The notes under the pieces are model-generated. The model searched no databases. It was not told the DNA's origin and worked only from the letters and a program-made list of their open reading frames with translations. Positions 26,501-35,570 of a stretch of 38,449 nt of DNA are shown here, in pieces. The DNA is from Ornithinibacillus halophilus (GTDB taxonomy: Bacteria > Bacillota > Bacilli > Bacillales > Amphibacillaceae), in contig NZ_FQVW01000029.1 of NCBI RefSeq assembly GCF_900129485.1, positions 1 through 38,449 of the forward strand, in the 5' to 3' direction. Made by a program: the position numbers and the translations under genes. The stretch's first letter is position 1. The number at the start of each line of letters is the position of its first letter.

Positions 26501-26672
26501 AGCCTATTCAACAGCGAATCCAAAGGATATTCCTTATATCGATGAATTAACAAGTAATGTTGATTATGGTTCGATTGAAACCCCGAAAACTAGTAACCTA
26601 TTGGAACATAATATGGAGCTCATGAAAATACTACCGGAGATTGTACCGAAAATTAAAAGGAAGTATAAATAG
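23583..26672 (+). CDS. hsdR: Type I restriction endonuclease subunit
   Basis: A 1029-residue motor and nuclease subunit. The N-terminal PD-(D/E)XK nuclease has Asp147 (RFDIVL) and Glu161/Lys163 (IEQKR). The superfamily 2 translocase follows, with Walker A TTGSGKT (305-311), DEAH at 411-414 and GFTGTPLF as motif III. The helicase C lobe is marked by DLVIVADQLLTGYDSKFINTLYVD and the arginine finger region QAYSRTNR. The C-terminal helical domain binds the methylase core. GAGAGGAGG precedes the ATG. It is 15 bases after hsdS, so the order is M-S-R in one operon. All main motifs are intact, so the system looks functional. Confidence 0.94.
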   Translation: MSNGRKNATEKAFQDKFVAKLQQYKWKAPDFLNGNNQKVTVQDLVNHWRGELNRMNADVLESVPLTDNEFAQVMAKVSQIENSYEAAKLLAMEQSTGKIDGIYRDSHPDVTREQITLTIFKKAQVRGGDSSYNIAREVETRNGNRFDIVLLINGLPLINIEQKRTDKSLEEAFNQFKRYYADGEYVNNFMAFSQMMVMTSEVATRYFATPKSIKAFNPSFVFHWADKYNKPINHWEDVIGHFLMIPMAHQMVGDYLVIDEAREEENRKHMLLRSYQVHALQAVEGAALGWDNDDKIPHGGFVWHTTGSGKTITSFKTALFLSTRAGFDNVVFLVDRKELDSRTSDNFKAYAQYESVAVDDTSHTYQLRKLLTSTSTGIVVTTTFKLNNLVKDLIEAKDESLANKKIVFIIDEAHRTTMGDMMVSIKNYFRKNGLFYGFTGTPLFDENKIKGMINEKSELIDTTEKLFGPLLHQYTIDEAIADKNVLGFHVDYINTGEFESYDTLREQIVEYKLAEQPDTPKRKLEREVYELSELEVEKEAKKRKLLFYHDETHIPRVVEEILNNWEDQSQHKIFNAILTVAFKHRVIAYYEEFKKQLAERDDVAINVAMTFSFGTDADREPTDPELIKTMFKDYAAFTGIEYAYGDKRRGEDAYYEDVVERATHGGSGRNPKNIDLVIVADQLLTGYDSKFINTLYVDRSLALQGLIQAYSRTNRIYGKEKEFGTIVNFQYPRITEETVNDALILYGSGGKNSKAIVEPYPEAVDEFVKSSQEVMEILQDPTAWQALEKDDEAKEIFVKAFKKANSQLNTIQQYYEFAWVDEAFGITEHEWMRYVGAYRNVTRDDNPDDDPEDLPILPLGEAKLAGTQKIDAYYIIQLIGDKATSTDGKQTVDAETLRIIYQHIEELSNMGDFDQAELLKQFVEEELEPGNVSSDMNFDVAYEEWKRSKLKNEIYKVSREWGLNEVIFEKSVEAYSTANPKDIPYIDELTSNVDYGSIETPKTSNLLEHNMELMKILPEIVPKIKRKYK

Positions 26673-26687
26673 AAATGGATTTCTGAT

Positions 26688-26738
26688 GGTCAGTGACTCC
26701 AACTCTGCTAAAGTGGTAGAGAGTTGAGGGACTGATCC
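26688..26738. repeat. REP-like palindromic unit C after hsdR
   Basis: GGTCAGTGACTCCAACTCT pairs with AGAGTTGAGGGACTGATCC around a 13-base loop, giving a long imperfect stem. The arm sequences match those of unit D after the fic gene. A T-rich stretch (TTCTTTCTTT) follows, so it probably also terminates the hsd operon. Confidence 0.65.
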
Positions 26739-26869
26739 ATTCTTTCTTTAATTGCGTTTGATTACATGGTAACTATAAGAAGCAAACCAAGGTGTAATTT
26801 CCTACTAAGCAAGACAAGAATGTGAACTCAGTATAGAAGCTGGTGTAAACCTTAAGAGGTGGTATGAAA

Positions 26870-27598
26870 ATGTTTGAAAAAATCGATCAAAAAAAAGCTC
26901 GTCTTGATTCAAATCGACCTTTGCCTACGTACACCTCAAGAAGCTTACATGAAAAGTTAATACTTGAATGGATATATCACTCAAACGCAATTGAGGGAAA
27001 TACATTAACAATTAAAGAAACGAAAGTCATATTAGAAGGTATAACCGTTGGTGGGAAAACAATGCGCGAACACTTAGAGGTCATTAATCACCGGGATGCT
27101 ATTACCTATGTTGAAGAGGTTGTCCAGAATAAGGAACCTCTATCAGAATGGCAAATAAAGAATCTACATCGTTTGATATTAAAAGGTATTAATGATGATT
27201 ATGCGGGTACATATCGGGACCAGCAAGTCTTTATTTCAGGTGCTAAACATACACCACCAGCACCATATCTTATCAAAGAACAAATGGAGCAACTAATGAA
27301 TTGGTACGAGCAAGAAACAACACAAATGCATCCAGTTACCCGTGGCGCGTTGTTACACGCAATTTTTGTTGGTATTCACCCATTTATTGACGGTAACGGG
27401 CGAACTTCACGTCTTTTATTAAATTTAGAACTCATGAAAGAAGGCTTCCCACCAATTGTCATTAAAGTAGAAAATCGACTTGATTATTATGAAGCATTAG
27501 ATAAGGCACATACTCAAGAGGATTATGATGACTTTATCCAGTTAGTTGCAAAGGAAGTAGAGGACTCTTTAGATTTGTATCTAAGAGCAATTGGATAG
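26870..27598 (+). CDS. Fic-domain protein (class II, self-inhibited)
   Basis: A 242-residue Fic protein. The catalytic motif HPFIDGNGRTSR (170-181) is complete, so it should transfer AMP (or a related group) from a nucleotide to a target hydroxyl. An inhibitory helix motif (S/T)xxxE(G/N) is present near the N-terminus: Ser38-Asn-Ala-Ile-Glu42-Gly43. That makes it class II, with the brake in the same protein, and explains why there is no antitoxin gene beside it. ATG 26870 is preferred over 26864 since the AAGAGGTGG site is then seven bases away. It stands alone between two REP-like units at the end of the defence island. The target is unknown. Confidence 0.88.
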   Translation: MFEKIDQKKARLDSNRPLPTYTSRSLHEKLILEWIYHSNAIEGNTLTIKETKVILEGITVGGKTMREHLEVINHRDAITYVEEVVQNKEPLSEWQIKNLHRLILKGINDDYAGTYRDQQVFISGAKHTPPAPYLIKEQMEQLMNWYEQETTQMHPVTRGALLHAIFVGIHPFIDGNGRTSRLLLNLELMKEGFPPIVIKVENRLDYYEALDKAHTQEDYDDFIQLVAKEVEDSLDLYLRAIG

Positions 27599-27611
27599 CT
27601 AAAATTTCTGA

Positions 27612-27651
27612 GGGTCAGACCCCCAACTCTGGAGGTACTGATCCTTTTTTT
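27612..27651 (+). terminator. Terminator of fic, REP unit D
   Basis: GGGTCAG ... CTGATCC with inner ACCCCC/GGAGGT pairing and seven T residues after it. The same arm sequences appear in unit C, so a REP-type palindrome here seems to work as a rho-independent terminator. Confidence 0.75.
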
Positions 27652-27927
27652 CTGCATTTTTCCATATTGTGCTACCTTCCCAAAATATGTCATAATAAAA
27701 GAAGTTGTTATCGTTAACGAACGTTTACCTAAATAAAAAGTTTCTTCCTATATATACACCTCTTGGTAGTTTACGAAGAACCTATAAGAACGATAGGCTT
27801 TTTTTGTTTTCTAATGGTAATCAACAAATGTAAACAAGGCATCATTTTTTGCGTTTAATAGTACTTCAATAAGGGAATGTATATATACCTTGGAACCAAG
27901 AAAAAATAACATAAAAGGAGGGGCGAA
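27652..27927. other. Gap with an orphan terminator; possible small RNA
   Basis: No gene fits in this gap. A short terminator-like hairpin, CCTAT-AAGAACG-ATAGG followed by CTTTTTTT (27781-27805), is not preceded by any coding gene after the fic terminator. It may end a small RNA or a leader of about 100 bases that starts downstream of CATAAT near 27692. AAAAGGAGGGG before 27928 is the ysoA ribosome binding site. Confidence 0.4.
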
Positions 27928-28902
27928 ATGGAAAACAGTGAAGAGAAGGTTATTCTTTTTCCTAAGTGGAAGACAAGGCTTGAAGAAGAGAGCTTGGCCG
28001 CATTAAAAGACAAACGGTATGAAGAAGCACTGAAAAAGCTAAATGAACTAATTAGTTACAACATATCCAGTCATGAAATTATCATTGGCAAGTTAATTTG
28101 CTTAATGGAACTGAATCGACACGATGAAGCACAGAATCTCTGTGAAGACGTGTTAGCCGTTAAAGATAATGACTACTATAAATACTTACATATCTACTTA
28201 ACGATCTTATTCCAAACCAATCAATACGAGTTATTAATGGAAAATGTGGAATATGAACTAAGCTCTAATAAAATCCCTGCTCCAATGAGACAACAATTTA
28301 AGCAATTGTATGAAATGAGTGCAAAGTTAGAGCAAGATAGCAATCAGGAATTGATGAATGAATATATGCAGGACTTCTTAAACGCCGTAGACCTACATGA
28401 TTATCATAGTCAATGGCGATATATTAAATTAATGCAACATAAAAAATTAACTCCCAACCATAAAATAATAGGGTTATTAATAGAAGAATCTGTCCACCCT
28501 GTTATTAAGACGACTATCTTTCAATGGTTACAACAAAAAAATTGGGATAAAGCCGTAGAAATGACCAAGTTTGGACTACATATACATATTAATCCGTCTA
28601 GTACAGTTGAATTAGAGAACCATCATTTTATGCAACAGTTTGGGAACCTATTAAATGAGACCGAACAGAAAAATCCGACTCTATTTAATATGATTAAAGA
28701 CATATTATACCGCTACACATTTGTTCGCTATCCTTTTCTTCCGTCAAATGACGAGGTAGAATCGATTGCACGAGCGATTACATACATTGCAGAACGGAAT
28801 TTAAACCTACATAATGAGAGTGAGTTTGAAGAGCTTAATGATATAATAGAAGAAATAGAAACCTGTGAGAAACTATTTCTTAGTGTGGTAGATGAACTCT
28901 AG
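27928..28902 (+). CDS. ysoA: TPR-repeat protein YsoA
   Basis: A 324-residue soluble helical protein. The N-terminal part (about 20-130) shows tetratricopeptide-like helix pairs, for example AALKDKRYEEALKKLNELI and CLMELNRHDEAQNLCEDVL. It matches B. subtilis YsoA in type, length and position directly before tig. TPR proteins act as interaction scaffolds; YsoA itself has no assigned function. AAAAGGAGGGG precedes the ATG. It is separated from tig by its own promoter region, so it may be transcribed separately. Confidence 0.8.
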   Translation: MENSEEKVILFPKWKTRLEEESLAALKDKRYEEALKKLNELISYNISSHEIIIGKLICLMELNRHDEAQNLCEDVLAVKDNDYYKYLHIYLTILFQTNQYELLMENVEYELSSNKIPAPMRQQFKQLYEMSAKLEQDSNQELMNEYMQDFLNAVDLHDYHSQWRYIKLMQHKKLTPNHKIIGLLIEESVHPVIKTTIFQWLQQKNWDKAVEMTKFGLHIHINPSSTVELENHHFMQQFGNLLNETEQKNPTLFNMIKDILYRYTFVRYPFLPSNDEVESIARAITYIAERNLNLHNESEFEELNDIIEEIETCEKLFLSVVDEL

Positions 28903-28911
28903 CTTTAATGC

Positions 28912-28939
28912 TTGAAAGGCATATGAATTATGTTATAAT
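28912..28939 (+). promoter_or_regulatory. SigA-type promoter for tig
   Basis: TTGAAA (28912-28917), a 16-base spacer and a perfect TATAAT (28934-28939), about 90 bases before the tig start. It begins 10 bases after the ysoA stop. Confidence 0.75.
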
Positions 28940-29029
28940 AAGATGGTTGTCAATATAAATTTTAAACTAATTATCCCAATTAATGAACAAAAGTAGTTAA
29001 TGGAAATAATAGATTTTGGAGGGAATTGT

Positions 29030-30316
29030 ATGTCAGCAAAATGGGAAAAACAAGAAGGTAATGAAGGTGTTTTAACATTTGAAGTTTCTGCAGATGAATT
29101 TGATGCTGCTTTAGATAAAGCTTTCAAAAAAGTAGTTAAAACAGTTCAAGTTCCAGGATTTCGTAAAGGGAAAATGCCTCGTAGCATTTTCGAAAAACGT
29201 TTCGGTGTAGAATCATTATATCAAGATGCAGTAGATATCGTTCTACCAGATGCGTATGTAAAAGCAATCGATGAAGCAGGTATTGAGCCTGTTGATCAGC
29301 CTTCTGTTGACATTGAAGAAATCGAACAAGGCAAACCACTTGTATTCACTGCAACAGTAACTGTAAAACCAGAAGTTACACTTGGTGATTACAAAGGTCT
29401 TGAAGTAGAAGAACAAGATGTTACTGTAACAGATGAAGATGTAGAAGAAGAAATCAAACAACTACAAGAGCGTCACGCTGAACTTATCGTTAAAGAAGAA
29501 GGTTCTGTTGAAGAAGGCGACACTGTTGTTATGGACTTCGAAGGATTCTTAGATGGTGAAGCATTTGAAGGTGGAAAAGGTGAAAACCATTCACTAGAAA
29601 TTGGTTCAGGTCAATTTATTCCAGGTTTCGAAGAGAAATTAGTTGGTAAAGCTGCTGGTGAAGATACAGAAATCGAAGTAACTTTCCCAGAAGATTACCA
29701 TGCAGAAGATTTAGCTGGTAAAAAAGCAACATTTAAAGTAAAAGTTCATGAAATCAAAGCAAAAGAATTACCTGAATTAGATGATGAATTTGCTAAAGAT
29801 GTTGATGAAGAAGTAGAAACTCTAGAAGAATTAAGAAACAAGAAAAAAGAAGAGTTACAATCTCAAAAAGCACAAGATGCTGATAACCAAAAACGTGAAG
29901 CATTAATCGAAAAAGCATCTGACAATGCAGAAGTTGAAATTCCAGAAGCAATGGTTGAAACAGAATTAGACCGTATGCTTAAAGAATTCGAACAACGTCT
30001 TCAAATGCAAGGTATGACTCTAGATATGTACTTCCAGTTCTCTGGTCAAGATGAAAATGCATTGAAAGAGCAAATGAAAGAAGATGCTGGCAAACGCGTG
30101 AAAACAAATCTTACTCTAGAAGCGATCTCAAATGCTGAGAACCTAGAAGTTTCTGAAGAAGATGTTCAAGCGGAACTAGAAAACATGGCTTCTATGTATC
30201 AAGTAGACGTTGAGCAGTTAACACAAATGCTTGGTGGAAACACAGATGCAATCAAAGAAGACTTGAAATTTAAAAAAGCAATTGATTTCTTAGTTGAACA
30301 AAGCAAAACAGTTTAA
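29030..30316 (+). CDS. tig: Trigger factor, ribosome-associated chaperone
   Basis: A 428-residue trigger factor (B. subtilis 424). The N-terminal ribosome-docking signature is [17 protein letters not shown] (about 44-60). The FKBP-type prolyl isomerase domain runs about 150-245 ([20 protein letters not shown] ... [14 protein letters not shown]). The long helical C-terminal chaperone domain follows. It binds the exit tunnel and shields nascent chains. ATG 29030 follows GGAGGG by eight bases; the frame extends upstream to 29000 but without support. Highly expressed gene: codon choice is more regular than in the neighbouring island. Confidence 0.97.
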   Translation: MSAKWEKQEGNEGVLTFEVSADEFDAALDKAFKKVVKTVQVPGFRKGKMPRSIFEKRFGVESLYQDAVDIVLPDAYVKAIDEAGIEPVDQPSVDIEEIEQGKPLVFTATVTVKPEVTLGDYKGLEVEEQDVTVTDEDVEEEIKQLQERHAELIVKEEGSVEEGDTVVMDFEGFLDGEAFEGGKGENHSLEIGSGQFIPGFEEKLVGKAAGEDTEIEVTFPEDYHAEDLAGKKATFKVKVHEIKAKELPELDDEFAKDVDEEVETLEELRNKKKEELQSQKAQDADNQKREALIEKASDNAEVEIPEAMVETELDRMLKEFEQRLQMQGMTLDMYFQFSGQDENALKEQMKEDAGKRVKTNLTLEAISNAENLEVSEEDVQAELENMASMYQVDVEQLTQMLGGNTDAIKEDLKFKKAIDFLVEQSKTV

Positions 30317-30360
30317 TTTTTAAATCTAGCATAGAAAAACATAAATAGACAAACAAATAA

Positions 30361-30391
30361 AACAAGGTGCGAAAGTTTCGCACCTTGTTTT
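30361..30391 (+). terminator. Rho-independent terminator of tig
   Basis: An 11-base-pair stem, AACAAGGTGCG / CGCACCTTGTT, with a seven-base loop and T residues after it. Confidence 0.85.
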
Positions 30392-30601
30392 ACACTATAT
30401 AGACATTTACTTATTGTACCGTACAAACTTTTTCATAAATGTGTCATCTAATCAATAGGGTGCTACATACGATAAGTAATAAATACCTAATTTCAATTTA
30501 ATGATGTCCTTATGCCGAGTTTGACATATGTATAAATTCTTGGTTAAATTCGAAATTCATGGTAAAATAAATCAACTTACACTACACAAGAGTATATTGT
30601 T

Positions 30602-30629
30602 TTGTTTTCTAATTTCAATCTGATATGAT
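30602..30629 (+). promoter_or_regulatory. Promoter candidate for clpX
   Basis: TTGTTT (30602-30607), a 16-base spacer and extended -10 TGA-TATGAT (30621-30629). It lies 65 bases before clpX. No CIRCE element or CtsR box was seen. The rest of the 378-base gap holds the tig terminator and nothing else recognisable. Confidence 0.5.
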
Positions 30630-30694
30630 TACTATGACAGTTGAAACAAATAGTGTAGCTTAGAAGTCGATCCAAACTTTTAGGGGTGAAATTA

Positions 30695-31972
30695 ATGTTT
30701 AAGTTTAATGAAGAAAAAGGACAATTGAAATGTTCATTTTGTGGTAAAAGCCAAGAACAAGTCCGCAAATTAGTTGCTGGGCCTGGGGTTTATATATGTG
30801 ATGAATGTATTGACTTATGTACAGAAATCGTTGAAGAAGAACTAGGTACAGAAGAGGAAACAGAATACAAAGAAATTCCAAAGCCAAAGGAAATCTGCGA
30901 GATTCTGGATGATTATGTGATTGGACAAGAGAAGGCTAAGAAAAACCTTTCTGTAGCAGTTTATAATCACTATAAACGTATCAATTCCACAACGAATAGT
31001 GATGATGTTGAATTAGCTAAAAGTAATATCGCCATGATTGGACCGACTGGTAGTGGTAAAACGTTATTAGCACAAACCTTAGCTAGAATTTTAAATGTTC
31101 CATTTGCTATGGCAGATGCTACGTCATTAACCGAAGCTGGTTATGTCGGGGAAGACGTTGAGAATATTTTGCTTAAATTAATTCAATCAGCAGACTATGA
31201 TGTAGAAAAAGCCGAAAAAGGGATTATTTACATCGATGAAATTGATAAAGTTGCTCGTAAATCTGAAAACCCATCTATCACAAGAGATGTATCTGGTGAA
31301 GGGGTTCAGCAAGCATTACTAAAAATTCTTGAAGGTACCGTTGCAAGTGTGCCTCCTCAAGGTGGTAGAAAGCATCCACATCAAGAATTCATTCAAATCG
31401 ATACAACAAATATCTTATTTATTTGTGGTGGAGCATTTGATGGAATCGACCAAGTGATTAAGCGACGTTTAGGTAAGAAAGTAATTGGATTTGGATCCAA
31501 CCAAAAACAAGAAGATCTAGATAAAGGTCAGTTGCTTTCAAAAGTACTACCTGAAGACCTTCTACGTTACGGATTAATTCCTGAATTTATCGGAAGATTA
31601 CCGGTTATCGGAAGTCTAGAGCCGTTAGATGAAGATGCATTAGTTCAAATCTTAACCGAGCCTAAAAATGCGTTAGTAAAACAATATGTGAAGCTCTTCC
31701 AAATGGACGATGTAGAATTAGAGTTTGAAGACGATGCACTTGTCGAGATTGCTAAAAAAGCAATTGAGAGAAAAACGGGTGCCCGAGGCTTACGTTCCAT
31801 CATTGAGTCAATTATGCTTGATGTTATGTTTGAACTACCTTCTAGAGATGATATTGAGAAATGTATCATCACTAAGGATACTGTTGAGAAAGAAGATGGC
31901 AGTCCAAAGCTTATCTTCACAGACGGTACAATTAAAGAAGGTAATGTAACGTTACCAAAAGAAAGTGCTTAA
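30695..31972 (+). CDS. clpX: ClpX, unfoldase subunit of ClpXP
   Basis: A 425-residue AAA+ unfoldase (B. subtilis 420). The N-terminal zinc-binding domain has CSFC (13-16) and CDEC (35-38). Walker A is GPTGSGKT (116-123), and Walker B lies in [10 protein letters not shown]. The sensor regions and [13 protein letters not shown] near the C-terminus are standard. It unfolds tagged proteins and feeds them to ClpP, which is encoded elsewhere. ATG 30695 is chosen over the GTG at 30686 because AGGGGTGA lies at proper spacing and the protein then starts [13 protein letters not shown] like its relatives. Confidence 0.97.
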   Translation: MFKFNEEKGQLKCSFCGKSQEQVRKLVAGPGVYICDECIDLCTEIVEEELGTEEETEYKEIPKPKEICEILDDYVIGQEKAKKNLSVAVYNHYKRINSTTNSDDVELAKSNIAMIGPTGSGKTLLAQTLARILNVPFAMADATSLTEAGYVGEDVENILLKLIQSADYDVEKAEKGIIYIDEIDKVARKSENPSITRDVSGEGVQQALLKILEGTVASVPPQGGRKHPHQEFIQIDTTNILFICGGAFDGIDQVIKRRLGKKVIGFGSNQKQEDLDKGQLLSKVLPEDLLRYGLIPEFIGRLPVIGSLEPLDEDALVQILTEPKNALVKQYVKLFQMDDVELEFEDDALVEIAKKAIERKTGARGLRSIIESIMLDVMFELPSRDDIEKCIITKDTVEKEDGSPKLIFTDGTIKEGNVTLPKESA

Positions 31973-32004
31973 TTAGTGTTAGTGTAGGTTTAGAAGCTTA
32001 ATTT

Positions 32005-32057
32005 AACTGACTTAGCTAAACTAGTCCTTATCTGGGCTGTATGCTAAGTCAGTTTTA
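32005..32057 (+). terminator. Rho-independent terminator of clpX
   Basis: A 12-base-pair stem, AACTGACTTAGC / GCTAAGTCAGTT, with a 26-base loop that can pair further, then TTATTG. It separates clpX from lonA. No lonB remnant is visible in the 285-base gap. Confidence 0.7.
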
Positions 32058-32257
32058 TTGTTTACATGCATAACAGGAATGTCGTGGATTAGTATACGTA
32101 TTAAGGCCATAATAGTAGTGAAATCCTAAAAAGGTGCATCCTAATTTACAAAGCAATCATTTTTATATAAACTTTAAGGACATATTCCATAAACCATACA
32201 TAAAGGTAAAAACTGCCTAAATTATTATTTTATACAACATAATTGGAGGTACATACT

Positions 32258-34588
32258 ATGACGAAAGAATCGATGCAACTTCCCCTCCTGCCGTTACGTG
32301 GATTGCTTGTTTTTCCAACAATGGTGCTACATTTAGATGTTGGTAGAGACAAATCCATTCAAGCATTAGAAAAAGCAATGATGGAAGAGCAATTAATTTT
32401 CTTAGCAGCTCAAAAGAAAGTAAGTTTAGATGAACCAAAAGCGGAAGATATTTATCGTATTGGTACAGTTGCAAAAGTGAAGCAAATGTTGAAATTACCA
32501 AATGGTACGATAAGGGTGTTAGTCGAAGGACTAGAGCGTGGGGAAATCGTCCGTTATATTGAGGAAGACGAAGAATTTGTAGTGGAAATAAATAAACTAG
32601 AAGAAACCTCCGGAGACCAGCAAGCAGAAGAGGCGCTCATGAGGTCGTTGTTAAAGCAATTTGAGCAATACATTAAAATCTCTCGAAAAATTACCAAAGA
32701 AACATTAGCAACCGTAAGTGATATCGAAGAACCAGGTAGACTTGCCGATATCATCACATCGCATTTATCTCTTAAAATTAAAGAAAAACAAGAACTACTT
32801 GAAATACTGAATGCTCAAGAACGATTAACCCACTTAGTGAAGTTAATCTCTAATGAGAAGAAAGTATTAGATTTAGAAAAGAAAATCGGGCAACGGGTAA
32901 AAAGTTCGATGGAAAAGACGCAAAAAGAATATTATTTGCGTGAACAAATGAAAGCTATCCAAAAAGAACTTGGAGAGAAAGACGGGAAGACTGGAGAAGT
33001 TAGTGATCTTCGAGAAAAAATCGAGAACTCTGATATGCCAGAACGAGTTTTAGAGGTTGCTTTAAAAGAACTTAAACGTTATGAAACCGTACCACAAAGT
33101 TCTGCTGAGAGTTCTGTGATCCGAAATTACTTGGAATGGTTACTATCTCTTCCTTGGACAGAGAAAACAGAAGATACAATTGAAATCCAACGCGCTCAAG
33201 AGATACTGGATAAAGACCATTACGGACTAGAGAAGGTAAAAGAGCGTATTTTAGAATATTTAGCTGTACAAAAGCTAACGAATACGATTAAAGGGCCAAT
33301 TTTATGTCTAGTAGGACCACCTGGAGTTGGGAAAACATCGTTAGCCAATTCGATTGCTAACTCGATCAATCGTAAGTTTGTTCGAATTTCATTAGGTGGG
33401 GTTCGCGATGAAGCTGAAATTAGGGGGCATCGTCGTACGTATATCGGTGCTATGCCTGGTAGAATCATTCAAGGGATGAAAAAGGCGAAGACCGTAAACC
33501 CGGTATTTTTATTAGATGAAATCGATAAAATGTCGAATGATTTTCGTGGCGATCCATCTTCTGCATTACTAGAGGTACTAGACCCTGAACAAAATAGTAA
33601 TTTTAGTGATCATTATATTGAAGAAACGTATGATTTATCGAATGTTCTGTTCATTGCAACAGCAAACTATGTTAATAATATTCCTGGTCCATTGCTTGAT
33701 CGTATGGAACTTATTTCTCTTTCTGGCTATACAGAAATAGAGAAGTTACATATTGCAAAGGAACATTTAATTCCTAAGCAAATAAAGGAAAATGGACTAT
33801 CTAAAAGCAATTTACAAATACGTGATGAAGCATTACAAAAATTAATCCGTATGTATACTCGAGAAGCTGGTGTACGTAGCCTTGAACGACAAATTGCCAA
33901 GCTTTGCAGAAAAGCTGCTAAAGTGATTATCTCAGAAGAAAAGAAACGAGTCGTTATTACTGAGAAGAGTATCGAGGAATTTTTAGGGAAGCCAGTCTTC
34001 CGATATGGACAAATGGAAAAAGAAGATCAAGTCGGTGCAGCTACAGGATTAGCATATACAGCTGCAGGTGGGGACACATTATCCATTGAAGTCTCTCATT
34101 ACCCTGGTAAAGGAAAACTAACGTTGACCGGTAAATTAGGTGAAGTCATGAGAGAATCAGCCCAAGCTGCCTTTAGCTATATCCGATCACGTGCCGAAGA
34201 GCTTCAAATAGACCCTGAGTTCCATGAGAAATATGATATTCATATTCACGTCCCTGAAGGAGCAACACCAAAGGACGGCCCATCTGCAGGGATTACGATG
34301 GCTACAGCTCTTGTGTCTGCATTAACTGGAAGAGCTGTGAAAAAAGAAGTTGGAATGACAGGTGAAATTACATTAAGAGGTCGTGTTTTACCAATTGGTG
34401 GCCTTAAAGAAAAGTCATTAAGTGCGCATCGAGCAGGCATAACAACGATCATTATGCCTGAAGATAATAAAAAGGATTTAGAAGATATTCCAGAGAGTGT
34501 TCGTGAGGAATTGACCTTTATTCCTGTCGGTCACTTGGATCAAGTATTAGAGCATGCGCTAGTGGGGGAAAAAGATGAAAGTAACTAA
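32258..34588 (+). CDS. lonA: ATP-dependent protease LonA
   Basis: A 776-residue Lon protease (B. subtilis LonA 774). In order: the LON substrate-binding domain (about 1-200), a helical linker, the AAA+ module with Walker A GPPGVGKT and LLDEIDKM as Walker B, then the Lon protease domain. The catalytic serine is in [13 protein letters not shown] and the lysine in the following [10 protein letters not shown] segment. It degrades misfolded and regulatory proteins in the cytoplasm. ATG 32258 is preferred because TTGGAGGT lies eight bases upstream; the reading frame before it (from a TTG at 32243) is the ribosome binding site itself. Confidence 0.97.
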   Translation: MTKESMQLPLLPLRGLLVFPTMVLHLDVGRDKSIQALEKAMMEEQLIFLAAQKKVSLDEPKAEDIYRIGTVAKVKQMLKLPNGTIRVLVEGLERGEIVRYIEEDEEFVVEINKLEETSGDQQAEEALMRSLLKQFEQYIKISRKITKETLATVSDIEEPGRLADIITSHLSLKIKEKQELLEILNAQERLTHLVKLISNEKKVLDLEKKIGQRVKSSMEKTQKEYYLREQMKAIQKELGEKDGKTGEVSDLREKIENSDMPERVLEVALKELKRYETVPQSSAESSVIRNYLEWLLSLPWTEKTEDTIEIQRAQEILDKDHYGLEKVKERILEYLAVQKLTNTIKGPILCLVGPPGVGKTSLANSIANSINRKFVRISLGGVRDEAEIRGHRRTYIGAMPGRIIQGMKKAKTVNPVFLLDEIDKMSNDFRGDPSSALLEVLDPEQNSNFSDHYIEETYDLSNVLFIATANYVNNIPGPLLDRMELISLSGYTEIEKLHIAKEHLIPKQIKENGLSKSNLQIRDEALQKLIRMYTREAGVRSLERQIAKLCRKAAKVIISEEKKRVVITEKSIEEFLGKPVFRYGQMEKEDQVGAATGLAYTAAGGDTLSIEVSHYPGKGKLTLTGKLGEVMRESAQAAFSYIRSRAEELQIDPEFHEKYDIHIHVPEGATPKDGPSAGITMATALVSALTGRAVKKEVGMTGEITLRGRVLPIGGLKEKSLSAHRAGITTIIMPEDNKKDLEDIPESVREELTFIPVGHLDQVLEHALVGEKDESN

Positions 34589-35156
34589 TGCCGAAATTGT
34601 AATCAGTGCTGTCAGTCAAAAGCAATATCCGAATGACCAACTTCCAGAAATCGCTCTTGCTGGTCGATCGAATGTAGGGAAATCTTCCTTTATTAATAAG
34701 CTAATTAATCGTAAGAACCTTGCCCGTACTTCATCGAAGCCAGGGAAAACACAAACATTAAATTTTTATAAAATTAATGAGGCATTTTATTTTGTGGATG
34801 TACCGGGTTACGGGTATGCGAAGGTTTCTAAAAAGGAACGGGAAAAATGGGGCGTCATGATGGAGGAGTATTTTCAAACGAGAGAAACGCTAAAAGCAGT
34901 GTTTCTAATTACCGATGTCCGTCATGAGCCAACAAGAGATGATATACAGATGTATGATTTTCTGAAGCATTTTGATCTTCCAGTAGTTGTTGTAGCTACT
35001 AAACTGGATAAGATTCCTAAAACGAAACGTGCCAAACATCTGAAGAGAACGATCCAAACGCTTCAAGTCGAGTCAGATGACATTGTCCTTCCATTCTCCT
35101 CCGAAACTGGAGAAGGAAAAGAAGAGGCATGGGGGATTTTGAAGCAGTATATATAG
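34575..35156 (+). CDS. ysxC: Ribosome biogenesis GTPase YsxC/EngB
   Basis: A 193-residue TrmE-Era-EngA-EngB-type GTPase (B. subtilis YsxC 195). The P-loop is GRSNVGKS (30-37), G3 is DVPG (75-78) and G4 is TKLD (142-145); the G5 region is FSSETGEG. It is needed for assembly of the large ribosomal subunit. The start codon lies 14 bases inside lonA, so translation is coupled. This is the same order as in B. subtilis. Confidence 0.96.
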   Translation: MKVTNAEIVISAVSQKQYPNDQLPEIALAGRSNVGKSSFINKLINRKNLARTSSKPGKTQTLNFYKINEAFYFVDVPGYGYAKVSKKEREKWGVMMEEYFQTRETLKAVFLITDVRHEPTRDDIQMYDFLKHFDLPVVVVATKLDKIPKTKRAKHLKRTIQTLQVESDDIVLPFSSETGEGKEEAWGILKQYI

Positions 35157-35167
35157 AATTAGATAAG

Positions 35168-35201
35168 AATTCCAGACTGATGGCTAGTCTGGAATTTTTT
35201 T
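35168..35201 (+). terminator. Rho-independent terminator of lonA-ysxC
   Basis: An 11-base-pair stem, AATTCCAGACT / AGTCTGGAATT, with a seven-base loop and a T-run after it. Confidence 0.9.
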
Positions 35202-35309
35202 ATTGTTTTCCAGTTCAGGCAATTAAACGTCTTCCTATTAAATTTCAATTGAAAATGGTTTATAATAAATATAAATAAAAGTGTGCCTAAGACAAAGGTG
35301 GTGGAAGAA

Positions 35310-35570
35310 ATGGCTATTTGTAAGGAAGATTTATATAGAATGGTGGAATCTTTAAACGATGAGGATAAGAAAGCGGCCTTTGACTTTATGGAGTTTTTGA
35401 TTGAACGCTCAAAGAAACAAAAACCAAAATCGTGGCAAAAGATTGATGAATTAGAAAGCGATAATGAACTGTTGACCAAAGAAGAAGTTAAGCAGTTAGA
35501 ATGCGAAGATGGATACATTTCAGGGGAGGATGCAAAGCGTGAATTCGGACTACAAGTTGATTTACCATAA
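35310..35570 (+). CDS. Antitoxin-like protein of a RelBE/ParE-type pair
   Basis: An 86-residue charged helical protein (MAICKEDLYRMVESLNDEDKKAAFDFMEFL ... EEVKQLECEDGYISGEDAKREFGL). Length, charge and the C-terminal EDAKREFGL style fit antitoxins that precede RelE/ParE toxins. The ATG at 35310 has AAGGTGG seven bases upstream; the GTG at 35283 lacks a site. Its 3' end overlaps the start of a decayed toxin frame, in the typical antitoxin-toxin arrangement. With the toxin broken it is now an orphan. It may still repress its own promoter or counter a toxin encoded elsewhere. Confidence 0.7.
   Translation: MAICKEDLYRMVESLNDEDKKAAFDFMEFLIERSKKQKPKSWQKIDELESDNELLTKEEVKQLECEDGYISGEDAKREFGLQVDLP

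Noticed and set aside
26870-27598. Toxin-antitoxin pair around Fic
   Set aside because: No small partner gene lies beside it, and the inhibitory SNAIEG motif is inside the protein, so a class II self-inhibited Fic explains the arrangement.
12360-27598. Prophage or integrative element
   Set aside because: No integrase, phage structural genes, tRNA or matching attachment repeats are visible at either end.
30317-30694. CIRCE or CtsR control of clpX
   Set aside because: Neither the CIRCE inverted repeat nor tandem GGTCAAA heptads could be found.
31725-31949. Second plus-strand frame inside clpX
   Set aside because: It lies in another frame of a fully conserved gene and shows no start signal.
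35310-35570. GTG start at 35283 for the antitoxin
   Set aside because: No ribosome binding site precedes it, while AAGGTGG is correctly spaced from the ATG at 35310.
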